DNA of 57,207 nt, taken from the NCBI GenBank assembly GCA_035295165.1, contig DATGJN010000075.1, positions 1-57,207 of the forward strand, read 5' to 3'. Below the pieces are notes generated by a model. That model was not told the origin of the DNA. It did no database searches and worked only from the letters and a program-made list of their open reading frames with translations. Position numbers and translations under genes: made by a program. The stretch is from a bacterium. Its GTDB lineage: Bacteria; Sysuimicrobiota; Sysuimicrobiia; Sysuimicrobiales; Segetimicrobiaceae. Shown in pieces: positions 42,107 through 50,675 of the stretch (positions are counted from its first letter, which is position 1; every line of letters starts with the position of its first letter).

Positions 42107-44941
42107 TCACCCGGCGCCGACGCGGTTCCCGCCGGCGCGTTTCACCTCGTACATCCGCTGATCTGCCGTGGCGATGAGCGCCTTCGCCGTGTCCCCATCC
42201 TTGTGCATCGTCGCCACGCCGACGCTCACCGTGACCCCCATCGCGCCCGACGCCCGAATCTGTTCGACCCGGGCGCGTACGCGCTCCGCGATCTGCGCGG
42301 AGATGTCGTGTGGCGCATCCGGCAACAGCACCACGAACTCGTCTCCCCCGAAGCGCGTGACGAGATCCATCGCCCGACTGTTGCTCCTGAGCGCGTCCGC
42401 GACCGCCTGCAGGACCAGGTCGCCTTCCAGGTGACCGAACCGATCGTTGAACCGCTTGAACCCGTCGATCTCGACCATCACCACGGACACCGGACGCCCG
42501 TTGCGCCGGGCCCGCGCGATCTCGCGTTCGAGCGCCTCCCAGAGTGCGCGGTGGTTCGCCAGCCCGGTGAGCCCGTCCGTGAGGGCAAGGCGACTGAGGT
42601 CCTCGTCGCGTTGTGCCCGCAGGATGGCCAACCCGGCCAGGACGGCAAACGCCTCCAGGAACTCGCGACTTTCTTTCGGGAACGCATCCACCGTCGGACT
42701 CTCCACGTTCAAGACGCCGATGACTCGATCGTCCACGATCAACGGGAACGCGGCTTCCGAGCGGGTCACCGGCGAGATGGAGACGTAGAGCGGGTCGCGA
42801 GCGACATCCGCAGCGTAGTATGACCGTCGCTTGTCGGCGACCCATCCGACGATCCCCGCCTGGCCGACCCGGAGACGCGTGACCCTCGCCACCTGCGGAT
42901 CGTACCCCCGTTGCGCTTTCACGTACAGCGCCTGAGCCTGCTCGTCGACGAAGAACACGCAGCAGATCGGATAGCCGAACACCTCTTGGATGTGGTGCAG
43001 GATCTCGTCGAGCACCTCCGTGAGATCGAGGGGACGCAACAGGCGCCGGGTCACCTCCGTCATCGCGGGCACGGCGCGGCCGGCGCGCTGGCCGTACGAG
43101 AGCGATCGCGCGATATCGGTCGCAGGCGCCTGCGGATCGCTCGCGCGCGGCACTCCGTCCTCGGCGGAGACGGCGGCGTCGCTGCCGCCGTCCCCGACCA
43201 GCCGACAGAACGCTTCGACGACGTCCGGATCAAACTGGACGCCGGCGCAACGGCGCAGCTCCGTCAGCGATTCATCGGTGGTCCGCTGCGTGCCGTAGAC
43301 GCGGTGGACCCGATCGTCGGTCATCGCACTGTAGGCGTCCACCACGGCCAGGATGCGCGCGCCGAGCGGAATGGCGTCGCCCGCGAGCCGGTCCGGGTAC
43401 CCGGATCCGTCCCAGCGCTCGTGGTGGTGCCGGACGAGCAGCGCGACGTCGCGCATCCGCTCGACGGGATTCAAGATCTCCGCCCCGATCGCCGGGTGTT
43501 GGCGCACGATCTGCCACTCGCGGTCTGTCAGCGCCCCGGGCTTCCGGAGAATGCTGTCGGGGACCCCCAATTTGCCGATGTCGCGAAAGAGCCCACCCCA
43601 GTGGATGTCCTGCGCCTCCGCGTCAGAACACCCCATCGCCCGCGCCAGGGCGACCGCCCGGGTCGCGAGGCGTTCGTCGTGATCGCCGGTATAGCTCTCC
43701 CGCGCAGCGGTCACTTTGGCGAGGGCCAAGACCATCTCGATGTAGGATTGCTCGAGACGGTCGTGGAGCCGCGCGCGGCGGATCGCCGTGCCCGCGATTT
43801 CCGCGATCCCCTCGAGCAACCGAACCTCGGCATCGGTGAACGCGCGGACCCCGGGGCGATTCCACCGGGCCACGCGGAGCGTGCCGGTGATCTTCTCGTC
43901 CGATCGAACGGGAACGATGATCAACGGCCCGGACGCATGGTAGGCCGGGTAGTCGGAGCCAAGATGCGGCACCTCGCTGCTGAAGTCCCGCGTGACGAAC
44001 GTGAGGCCCGTTTTGAGCACGCCACCGGACGGGCTCTGGGCCGCGGAGAACACGAGCCCCGGTTCCTCCAGCGCGACCCCCTGCGTATGCGCCACCGTGA
44101 ACGACTGGCGGTCCGGGGCGGCCAGCGCCAGGGCGCCGTGATCGGCGATCAGCAGCCCGCACGCGTGCTCGACGATGATAGGGTACATCTGCTCCACGGT
44201 CCGGGCCTGGCGCAACCGGTGGCTCAAATCGTAGAACGTCTCCAGCTCAGACGTGCGCTGGCGCGTCGCCTCGAGCAGTTGCAGGCGATGGGCCAGGCCG
44301 CCGATTTGCGTTCCGATCGCCTCGACAAGCCGCAGATCGTGGGACGACCACGTCCGTGGAGCCGCGGACAGTGCGGCGATGGCACCGATCGGAAGACCCG
44401 CCGCCAGAATCGGAGCCTGGAGCGACGCGCGAACGCCCGCCCGGAGCATCGCGGACGCCATCGGTTCGGCGCCGACGGGTGCGCGACTCTGCCAATCCTC
44501 CACCGCGCACACGGTGCGGGGATCCGCCAGCAGCGACGCGAACAGATCCACCGTCACCCCGCGGAGATCGTACGTATCACCGATCCAGATGGCGCCTTGT
44601 TCACACCCGAGGGCGTCGAGCGCGCGGCCGATCGTCGCCTGGAGGAGCGCAGGCGGGTCGCCAACGGAGATCGCGGCGGAGATGACGGCGTTGAGCGCCT
44701 CGAAATACGCCGCGCGGCGGCGAGTCTCCTCTTCGGCCCCTGTCAGGTCCGCGTCGTGCAGCGATCCCCGGAGCGCGGCCCAGACGCGGCGAAGCCGCCC
44801 CAGGATCGGGCTGGGGACGGGTCTGAGCAGCAGGGACCAACGGCTCTCCGCGTGCGGTCTGTCGTCCTGAGGAAGCAGTGCGCAATCCCCCTTGGGGCGC
44901 GGGCGTCGATGGCGAAAACCTACGCGGCGCACCCCAGACAT
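42107..44941 (-). CDS. Multi-GAF protein with degenerate HD-GYP and GGDEF domains
   Basis: About 944 residues, with no transmembrane segment. By approximate residue: GAF (80-220), GAF (235-390), HD-GYP (405-590), GAF (630-780), GGDEF (785-940). The GGDEF has RFGGDEFVVLLPDA with RAMD five residues before GGDEF (inhibitory I-site), so active, product-inhibited diguanylate cyclase is expected. In HD-GYP the GYP part is intact (HHERWDGSGYP) but the HD pair reads FRDIGK: metal-binding His is Arg453, so phosphodiesterase activity is doubtful. It likely senses small molecules through GAF domains and makes c-di-GMP. The start is uncertain; the ATG at 44941 has no ribosome binding site and the frame is open to 45097. 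Confidence 0.88.
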   Translation of the reverse strand: MSGVRRVGFRHRRPRPKGDCALLPQDDRPHAESRWSLLLRPVPSPILGRLRRVWAALRGSLHDADLTGAEEETRRRAAYFEALNAVISAAISVGDPPALLQATIGRALDALGCEQGAIWIGDTYDLRGVTVDLFASLLADPRTVCAVEDWQSRAPVGAEPMASAMLRAGVRASLQAPILAAGLPIGAIAALSAAPRTWSSHDLRLVEAIGTQIGGLAHRLQLLEATRQRTSELETFYDLSHRLRQARTVEQMYPIIVEHACGLLIADHGALALAAPDRQSFTVAHTQGVALEEPGLVFSAAQSPSGGVLKTGLTFVTRDFSSEVPHLGSDYPAYHASGPLIIVPVRSDEKITGTLRVARWNRPGVRAFTDAEVRLLEGIAEIAGTAIRRARLHDRLEQSYIEMVLALAKVTAARESYTGDHDERLATRAVALARAMGCSDAEAQDIHWGGLFRDIGKLGVPDSILRKPGALTDREWQIVRQHPAIGAEILNPVERMRDVALLVRHHHERWDGSGYPDRLAGDAIPLGARILAVVDAYSAMTDDRVHRVYGTQRTTDESLTELRRCAGVQFDPDVVEAFCRLVGDGGSDAAVSAEDGVPRASDPQAPATDIARSLSYGQRAGRAVPAMTEVTRRLLRPLDLTEVLDEILHHIQEVFGYPICCVFFVDEQAQALYVKAQRGYDPQVARVTRLRVGQAGIVGWVADKRRSYYAADVARDPLYVSISPVTRSEAAFPLIVDDRVIGVLNVESPTVDAFPKESREFLEAFAVLAGLAILRAQRDEDLSRLALTDGLTGLANHRALWEALEREIARARRNGRPVSVVMVEIDGFKRFNDRFGHLEGDLVLQAVADALRSNSRAMDLVTRFGGDEFVVLLPDAPHDISAQIAERVRARVEQIRASGAMGVTVSVGVATMHKDGDTAKALIATADQRMYEVKRAGGNRVGAG

Positions 44942-45178
44942 CCCGAGGCAGCAACTGCAGGCGGGAAGACAAGAGGGCCCGCGGCCGCCTGCATCGACCG
45001 GTATACCCGAGTTTTGGAGGTTGTAGCCGCACTCCATTCGTCCCTGAGTCCACCGCACCGACCGCGTAACCCCAGATCCGGCCGAACCGGCGTCCAAGCG
45101 TGTGCCCCGTGGCGCCGCGGGCGGGTCTGAGGGGCGCTCGGGTGGAACGGCGCCTGGAAGATGGCCCCGTCGCGGTGG

Positions 45179-45184
45179 TAGACT
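45179..45184 (+). promoter_or_regulatory. -10 box of lhr, leaderless-type
   Basis: TAGACT ends 7 nt before the lhr ATG at 45192, with no ribosome binding site between, so transcription is expected to begin near the start codon. No good -35 is seen (TGGAAG at 45155-45160, 18-bp spacing). The whole region 44942-45178 between the divergent starts holds no gene I can support. Confidence 0.5.
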
Positions 45185-45191
45185 CGACTAG

Positions 45192-48100
45192 ATGAGCCTC
45201 GCCCTGTTTCATCCGTTAGTCACCCGTTGGTTCGTCCAGCGGTTCGACGCGCCCACCGCCGCCCAGGTCGCCGGGTGGGCGGCGATCGGCAGCGGGCGGG
45301 ACACCCTCGTCGCCGCGCCCACCGGATCTGGCAAGACGCTCGCCGCGTTCCTGTGGTCGGTGAACGGGCTCGTCCGCGAAGGCGCCACCGGGGGTCTCCG
45401 CGACGGCACGTCCGTCGTATACGTCTCGCCGCTCAAGGCGCTCGGCAACGACATCCAGCGCAACCTCGTGACGCCGCTCGAAGAACTGAGGCGGCTGGCC
45501 GCGACCGAAGGGACGACGCTCCCCGAAATTCGGGTGGCGGTCCGCTCGGGCGACACACCCGCGCGCGAACGAGCGCTTATGCTCCGGCGGCCGCCGCACA
45601 TCTTGATCACCACGCCGGAGTCGCTCTATCTGCTCCTGACGGCAGAGCGGAGTCGGGAGTTTCTGCGCACGGTACGGACGGCGATCGTCGACGAGATCCA
45701 CGCCGTCGCCGGGGACAAACGCGGCGCGCACCTCGCGCTCTCGCTCGAGCGGTTGGACCTCCTGACGGGCACCCGCTGCCAGCGCATCGGTCTATCGGCC
45801 ACCCAACGACCGATCGAGGAAATCGCCCAGCTACTCTCCGGGTCGGCGCGGAACGGCCGCGGGCCGAGCTCGGAGTGTACGATCGTCGACACGGGCCACC
45901 GCCGGCCGTGGGAGTTGGCGGTGGAGGTGCCGGGTCCGCCGCGCGGTCCGATCGCCACGCATGAGATGTGGGACGCGATTTACGACCGCGTGGCCGCGCT
46001 CGTGCGGGCCCACCGAACCACGCTCGTGTTTGTGAACACGCGGCGGCTAGTCGAACGCGTGGCGCACCACCTGACGCTGCGACTGGGCGAGGGGCGGGTC
46101 GCCGCGCATCACGGCAGCCTGTCCCGACAGATCCGACTGGACGCCGAGCAGCGTCTGCGCGCTGGGGACGTCCCGGTGGTGGTGGCCACGGCGTCCCTCG
46201 AACTCGGCATCGACATCGGTCACGTGAACCTGGTCTGCCACCTCGGCGCGCCGCGCGCGATCGCCACGCTGCTCCAGCGCGTCGGACGCTCGGGGCACGG
46301 CGTGGCGGAAACGTCCAAGGGCGTGCTGTTCCCGCTCACGCGGGACGATTTGATGCAGGGCGCGGCCGTCGTACGCGCGGCGCGGGCAGGCGACCTGGAC
46401 GGCGTCGTGCTGCCCGACAAACCCCTCGACATTCTCGCGCAGCAGATCGTCGCCACCGTCGCGACGCAGGAGATCGCCGAGGACACACTCTTTGACGTCG
46501 TGCGGCGCGCGCACCCCTACCGCGATCTCACCCGGGGCGAGTTCGACCAAGTCGTGGGGGTGCTCGCGGAAGGCGTGGCCCGCCGACTCGGCCGGACGAC
46601 CGCGTTGCTCCACCGCGACGGCGTGCACCGCGTCCTGCGGCCCAGACGCGGCGCGCGCCTTGCGGCGATCACCTCGGGCGGCGCGATCCCGGACACCGCG
46701 GACTACGACGTGGTGCTGGAGCCGGACGGAACCGTCGTCGGCACCGTCAACGAGGATTTTGCCGTGGAGAGCATGGCGGGCGAGACGTTCCTGCTCGGGA
46801 ACACCTCCTGGAGAATCCGCCGTATCGAGGCGGGGCGGGTGCGCGTCGTGGACGCGCACGGTGCGCCGCCGTCGGTGCCGTTCTGGATCGGTGAGGCGCC
46901 CGCGAGGACGCCGGAGCTCTCCGCCGCGGTGTCCGCGCTCCGCGGAGACATCGCCGCGCGCCTCGAGGATCGGGCGGCGGCATCCGCCTGGCTCGCGGCC
47001 GAGGCGGGCGTGGATGCGGACGGCGCGGCGCAGGCGGTGGACTACGTCGCCGAGACCGTGGCGTCGTTGGGCTGCGTCCCGTCCCAGGAAACGATCGTCG
47101 CCGAGCGGTTCTTCGACGAGGCCGGCGGGATGCAGGTCGTGCTGCACACGCCGTTCGGCGCGCGGATCAACCGGGCGTGGGGGCTCGCGCTGCGGAAGCG
47201 GTTCTGCCTGACGTTCGACTTCGAGCTGCAGGCCGCGGCGACGGACGACGGGATCGTGCTCTCGCTCAGCCAGCAGCACAGCTTCCCCCTCGACAGTCTC
47301 TTCGGGTTCGTGCGGACCCGGACGGTGGAAAAGGATCTCGTCCAGGCGCTGCTCGCGACACCGCTGTTCACGACGCGCTGGCGGTGGAACGCCACGCGGT
47401 CCCTCGCGCTGCTGCGTCACATGGGCGGCCGACGCGTGCCGATGCCGATCCAGCGGATGCGGTCCGACGACCTCCTCGGGGCGGTGTTCCCGGAGCAGGT
47501 GGGCTGCCAGGACAATCACATGGGGCCGATCGAGCCGCCCGACCACCCGCTTGTGACCGAAACGATCCGCAACTGTCTGCACGAGGCGATGGACCTCGAC
47601 GGTCTGCGCGGGGTCCTCGGCGCGCTGGAGGCCGGCGCCATCCGCGCGGTTGCGGTGGAGACGCCGACCCCGTCGCCGATGTCGCAGGAGATCCTGAACG
47701 CGAACCCGTACGCGTTCCTCGACGACGCGCCGCTCGAAGAGCGGCGCGCCCGCGCGGTCTCGCTTCGGCGTACCGACCCCGATCTCGCGCGCGGCGTCGG
47801 GGCGCTCGACCCCGCGGCGATAGCCGAGGTCCGCGCGCAAGCGTGGCCGGACGTCCGGACCGCCGACGAACTACACGACCACCTGCTGACGGTCGGCGTG
47901 CTCCCGGTTGAAGACGTGCTGTCCTGGACGCATCCGCCCGGCGGACCGCAACTGGCCGACGCGCTGGTCGCGGCCGGGCGCGCCGTCGTCGCCCGGTGGG
48001 CCGACGTCGCAGGCCGCGAGCGGCGCGCCTACGTCGCCGCCGAACGCGTGGCGCTCGTCGGCACGGCGCTGCCGGGCGCGCGATTCGACCCGGCCCCGGC

Positions 48101-49568
48101 GGCGCACGACGCCTCATCCTCCGCGCCGCCCGGCGGATCGGCGACGATCGGGCGCAGCGACGCGGTGCGGGAAATCGTGCACGGGTGGCTGCAGTGCATC
48201 GGCCCCGCCACGGCCGGCGGCCTCGCGGACAGGATCGGCCTCCCGGTCGCCGACGTCGAGGCCGCGCTCGCCGTGCTGGAGGGCGCGGGGACCGTGCTGC
48301 GCGGGCGATTCACGCTGCGGCCGGACAGACTCGAGTGGTGCGAGCGACGGCTGCTGGCGCGTATCCACCGTCTGACGCTCGGCCGGCTCAGGCGCGAGAT
48401 CGAACCGGTTGAACCGGCCGCGTTCATGCGGTTTCTCCTGCGCTGGCACCACGTGCAACCGGGAACACAGCTGTACGGCCGGGACGGGGTCGCCGCGGTC
48501 GTCGCGATGCTAGAGGGCGTGGAGGTGCCCGCACCCGCGTGGGAGGAGCATGTGCTCCCTGCGCGGATCCGCGAGTACAATCCGGCGGATCTGGACGCGT
48601 TGTGCCTCGACGGCACGGTCACGTGGGGGCGGGTTCCCGCGAACCGACCGGCCGCCGAACCGGAGGATGAAGCCGGCGCGCGGGTCAAGCCCGGTCACCC
48701 ATGGCCCGGCCTCTCGCGCGCCGTCCCGATCACGCTCGCGCTACGCGACAACCTGCCCGCCCTCCTCGGGCCCGGCGCGCATGTCGAGGAGACGCCGGGG
48801 CTCAGCCACGCCGCGCGCGACGTGGCGGGCGTCCTGGCGGCGCGCGGCGCGTCGTTCCTCCTCGATATCGCCCGCGCCGTGCGCCGCCTTCCGGCGGAGG
48901 TCGAAGCGGCGCTCTGGGAACTCGTCGCCGCCGGGATCGTGACGGGAGACGGACTAGCGGGGCTGCGTCGCCTGGTGCACGGCGCGCCGCGCGCCCGGCG
49001 CCGGCATCGCGCGTCTCTTTCGGCGGTCGGAAGACGGGTGTCAGCACGGCCACTCCCGGCGGGACGCTGGGCGATCTGGGACCCGGGCGCCGAACCGCTT
49101 AGCGCCGACGAACGCACCGACGCGCTCGCCCGCCGATTGCTGCAGCGCTACGGAGTGGTCTTCCGCGACCTGCTGGCGCGCGAGCGATGTGCGCCGGCGT
49201 GGCGCAGCCTGCTCGACCGTTATCGACGGTGGGAAGCCCAAGGCGCGATTCGCGGCGGGCGGTTCGTTGCGGGATTCACCGGAGAGCAGTTCGCGCTCCC
49301 GGAGGCGGTCGACGCGCTGCGGGCCGTTCGCCGGACGCCCGACGAGACGCGCGAGGTCGTCGTCTCGGCGGCCGACCCGCTCAACCTGATCGGGGTGGTG
49401 CTCCCGGGTACCCGGGTGTCACCGCTCTCTGGGCTTGCGATCGCGTTCCGGAACGGCGTCCCAGTCGACGTCGCTCCGCGCGGCGCGCTCCTCGCGCGGC
49501 TGAGCCTGGCCGCACACGGGCCTGCGTCGCCGACCGCCGCCGCCACGCCCGTGCCGCGGCGCCCGTGA
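45192..49568 (+). CDS. lhr: Lhr-family superfamily 2 DNA helicase (long form)
   Basis: A 1458-residue ATP-dependent 3'-5' helicase. Motifs: Q-like FDAPTAAQVAGW, Walker A AAPTGSGKT (about 42-49), TTPESLYLLL, Walker B AIVDEIHAV, motif III LSATQRP, motif IV LVFVNTRRLVERVA, motif V VVVATASLELGIDIG and motif VI LLQRVGRSGH. The Lhr-core winged-helix and domain 4 follow, then a long C-terminal extension found in bacterial full-length Lhr, including WNATRSLALLRHMGG and ANPYAFLDDAPLEERR. Lhr is linked to repair of crosslinked or alkylated DNA; its tail carries uracil glycosylase activity in E. coli. It has TGATG overlap with the next gene. Confidence 0.95.
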   Translation: MSLALFHPLVTRWFVQRFDAPTAAQVAGWAAIGSGRDTLVAAPTGSGKTLAAFLWSVNGLVREGATGGLRDGTSVVYVSPLKALGNDIQRNLVTPLEELRRLAATEGTTLPEIRVAVRSGDTPARERALMLRRPPHILITTPESLYLLLTAERSREFLRTVRTAIVDEIHAVAGDKRGAHLALSLERLDLLTGTRCQRIGLSATQRPIEEIAQLLSGSARNGRGPSSECTIVDTGHRRPWELAVEVPGPPRGPIATHEMWDAIYDRVAALVRAHRTTLVFVNTRRLVERVAHHLTLRLGEGRVAAHHGSLSRQIRLDAEQRLRAGDVPVVVATASLELGIDIGHVNLVCHLGAPRAIATLLQRVGRSGHGVAETSKGVLFPLTRDDLMQGAAVVRAARAGDLDGVVLPDKPLDILAQQIVATVATQEIAEDTLFDVVRRAHPYRDLTRGEFDQVVGVLAEGVARRLGRTTALLHRDGVHRVLRPRRGARLAAITSGGAIPDTADYDVVLEPDGTVVGTVNEDFAVESMAGETFLLGNTSWRIRRIEAGRVRVVDAHGAPPSVPFWIGEAPARTPELSAAVSALRGDIAARLEDRAAASAWLAAEAGVDADGAAQAVDYVAETVASLGCVPSQETIVAERFFDEAGGMQVVLHTPFGARINRAWGLALRKRFCLTFDFELQAAATDDGIVLSLSQQHSFPLDSLFGFVRTRTVEKDLVQALLATPLFTTRWRWNATRSLALLRHMGGRRVPMPIQRMRSDDLLGAVFPEQVGCQDNHMGPIEPPDHPLVTETIRNCLHEAMDLDGLRGVLGALEAGAIRAVAVETPTPSPMSQEILNANPYAFLDDAPLEERRARAVSLRRTDPDLARGVGALDPAAIAEVRAQAWPDVRTADELHDHLLTVGVLPVEDVLSWTHPPGGPQLADALVAAGRAVVARWADVAGRERRAYVAAERVALVGTALPGARFDPAPAAHDASSSAPPGGSATIGRSDAVREIVHGWLQCIGPATAGGLADRIGLPVADVEAALAVLEGAGTVLRGRFTLRPDRLEWCERRLLARIHRLTLGRLRREIEPVEPAAFMRFLLRWHHVQPGTQLYGRDGVAAVVAMLEGVEVPAPAWEEHVLPARIREYNPADLDALCLDGTVTWGRVPANRPAAEPEDEAGARVKPGHPWPGLSRAVPITLALRDNLPALLGPGAHVEETPGLSHAARDVAGVLAARGASFLLDIARAVRRLPAEVEAALWELVAAGIVTGDGLAGLRRLVHGAPRARRRHRASLSAVGRRVSARPLPAGRWAIWDPGAEPLSADERTDALARRLLQRYGVVFRDLLARERCAPAWRSLLDRYRRWEAQGAIRGGRFVAGFTGEQFALPEAVDALRAVRRTPDETREVVVSAADPLNLIGVVLPGTRVSPLSGLAIAFRNGVPVDVAPRGALLARLSLAAHGPASPTAAATPVPRRP

Positions 49569-50539
49569 TGACGCACGGCCCGGTGCTCCTGATCGTGCCC
49601 GCGCCCATCCCGGACCAGGTGCGGGCCCGGCTCGCGGAGTCGGCCCGGACCGCCGCCCCAGGGATCGATCTCACCGTCACGGATGGTGCGGACCGCGCCG
49701 TCGCGCGCGCCGAGGACGCGGAGGTCATCGCCGCCTACGAAGTGCCCGCGTCGCTCGCCGCGCATACCCGCCGACTGCGGTGGATCCACGCGTTTACCGC
49801 CGGTGTCGATCAGTTCATGACGGTCCCCGGCATCGCGGACGGCGGCGTCACGCTCACGCGGACCGTCGGCGCCCACGGCGCCATGCCCGAACACGTCATG
49901 GCGCTGATCCTCGCATTTGCGCGCCGCCTGCACGTGAGCATCCGGAACCAGGCCGCGCACCGGTGGGACCGCGGGTCCGCGATCGGCGACGAGGTCGCCG
50001 GCCGGACGCTCGGCGTCCTCGGGCTCGGCCAGATCGGGCAGGCGCTCGCGTCGCGCGCGGCGGCGTTCGGCATGCGCGTCATCGGCACCCAGCGCTCCCC
50101 GCGACCGCTCCCCTTCGTCGACCGGGTATTCGCGCCGGACCGCCTCCTTGAGGTGCTCCACGAGGCCGACTACGTCGTCGTCTTGCTGCCGCTTACCGCG
50201 GAGACGCGGGGCTTGCTCGGCGAACCCGAGCTGCGGGCGATGAAACCGAGCGCGGTGTTGATCAACGTCGCCCGCGGCGCGATCGTGCAGGAACCGGCGC
50301 TGCTCGCGGCGCTCCGGCAGGGGTGGATTGCGGGAGCGGGGCTCGACGCGCTCGAGCAGGAGCCGTTGCCGCCCGAGCACCCCCTGTACGAGATGGAGCG
50401 CGCCATCATCACCCCGCACGTCGCCGGCGTCGCCCCGGCGTACTTCGACCGGGTGATCGCCGTCTTCTGCGAAAACCTCCGGCGGTACGTCGAGGGCGCA
50501 CCGCTCCTCCACGTCGTGGACGTCGTGCGAGGCTACTGA
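49568..50539 (+). CDS. D-isomer specific 2-hydroxyacid dehydrogenase
   Basis: A 323-residue NAD(P)-dependent oxidoreductase. VLGLGQIGQALASRAAAFGM is the nucleotide-binding GxGxxG. The catalytic set is Arg in LINVARGAIVQE, Glu in GLDALEQEPLPPEHPL and His in IITPHVAGV. Similar to GhrA/phosphoglycerate dehydrogenase-like enzymes that reduce glyoxylate, hydroxypyruvate or related 2-oxo acids; the substrate is unknown. The ATG at 49568 overlaps the lhr stop (TGATG), so it is translationally coupled. It is convergent with lon across a hairpin at 50588-50623. Confidence 0.92.
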   Translation: MTHGPVLLIVPAPIPDQVRARLAESARTAAPGIDLTVTDGADRAVARAEDAEVIAAYEVPASLAAHTRRLRWIHAFTAGVDQFMTVPGIADGGVTLTRTVGAHGAMPEHVMALILAFARRLHVSIRNQAAHRWDRGSAIGDEVAGRTLGVLGLGQIGQALASRAAAFGMRVIGTQRSPRPLPFVDRVFAPDRLLEVLHEADYVVVLLPLTAETRGLLGEPELRAMKPSAVLINVARGAIVQEPALLAALRQGWIAGAGLDALEQEPLPPEHPLYEMERAIITPHVAGVAPAYFDRVIAVFCENLRRYVEGAPLLHVVDVVRGY

Positions 50540-50587
50540 AACGCACACGGCGCCACAGTCTCGCGCGACCGGCACCGCGGAATAACA

Positions 50588-50623
50588 CGGGCGGGGCGGC
50601 CCCTCAGAGGACCGCCCCGCCCG
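50588..50623. terminator. Bidirectional terminator-like hairpin between dehydrogenase and lon
   Basis: A perfect 12-bp stem CGGGCGGGGCGG/CCGCCCCGCCCG around a 12-nt loop lies between the two convergent genes. T tracts are poor on both sides, so termination is inferred from position and stem strength. Confidence 0.6.
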
Positions 50624-50675
50624 GAATCGCTTGAAGACCGCGCCGGGCCGCGCCGCCCGGACGATCCTCGTTACG

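Noticed and set aside
45016-45191. N-terminal extension of the GGDEF protein up to 45097
   Set aside because: The extension starts with TTG without a ribosome binding site, is unlike any domain, and would place the start within about 100 bp of the divergent lhr start, so I used the ATG at 44941 while leaving the start open.
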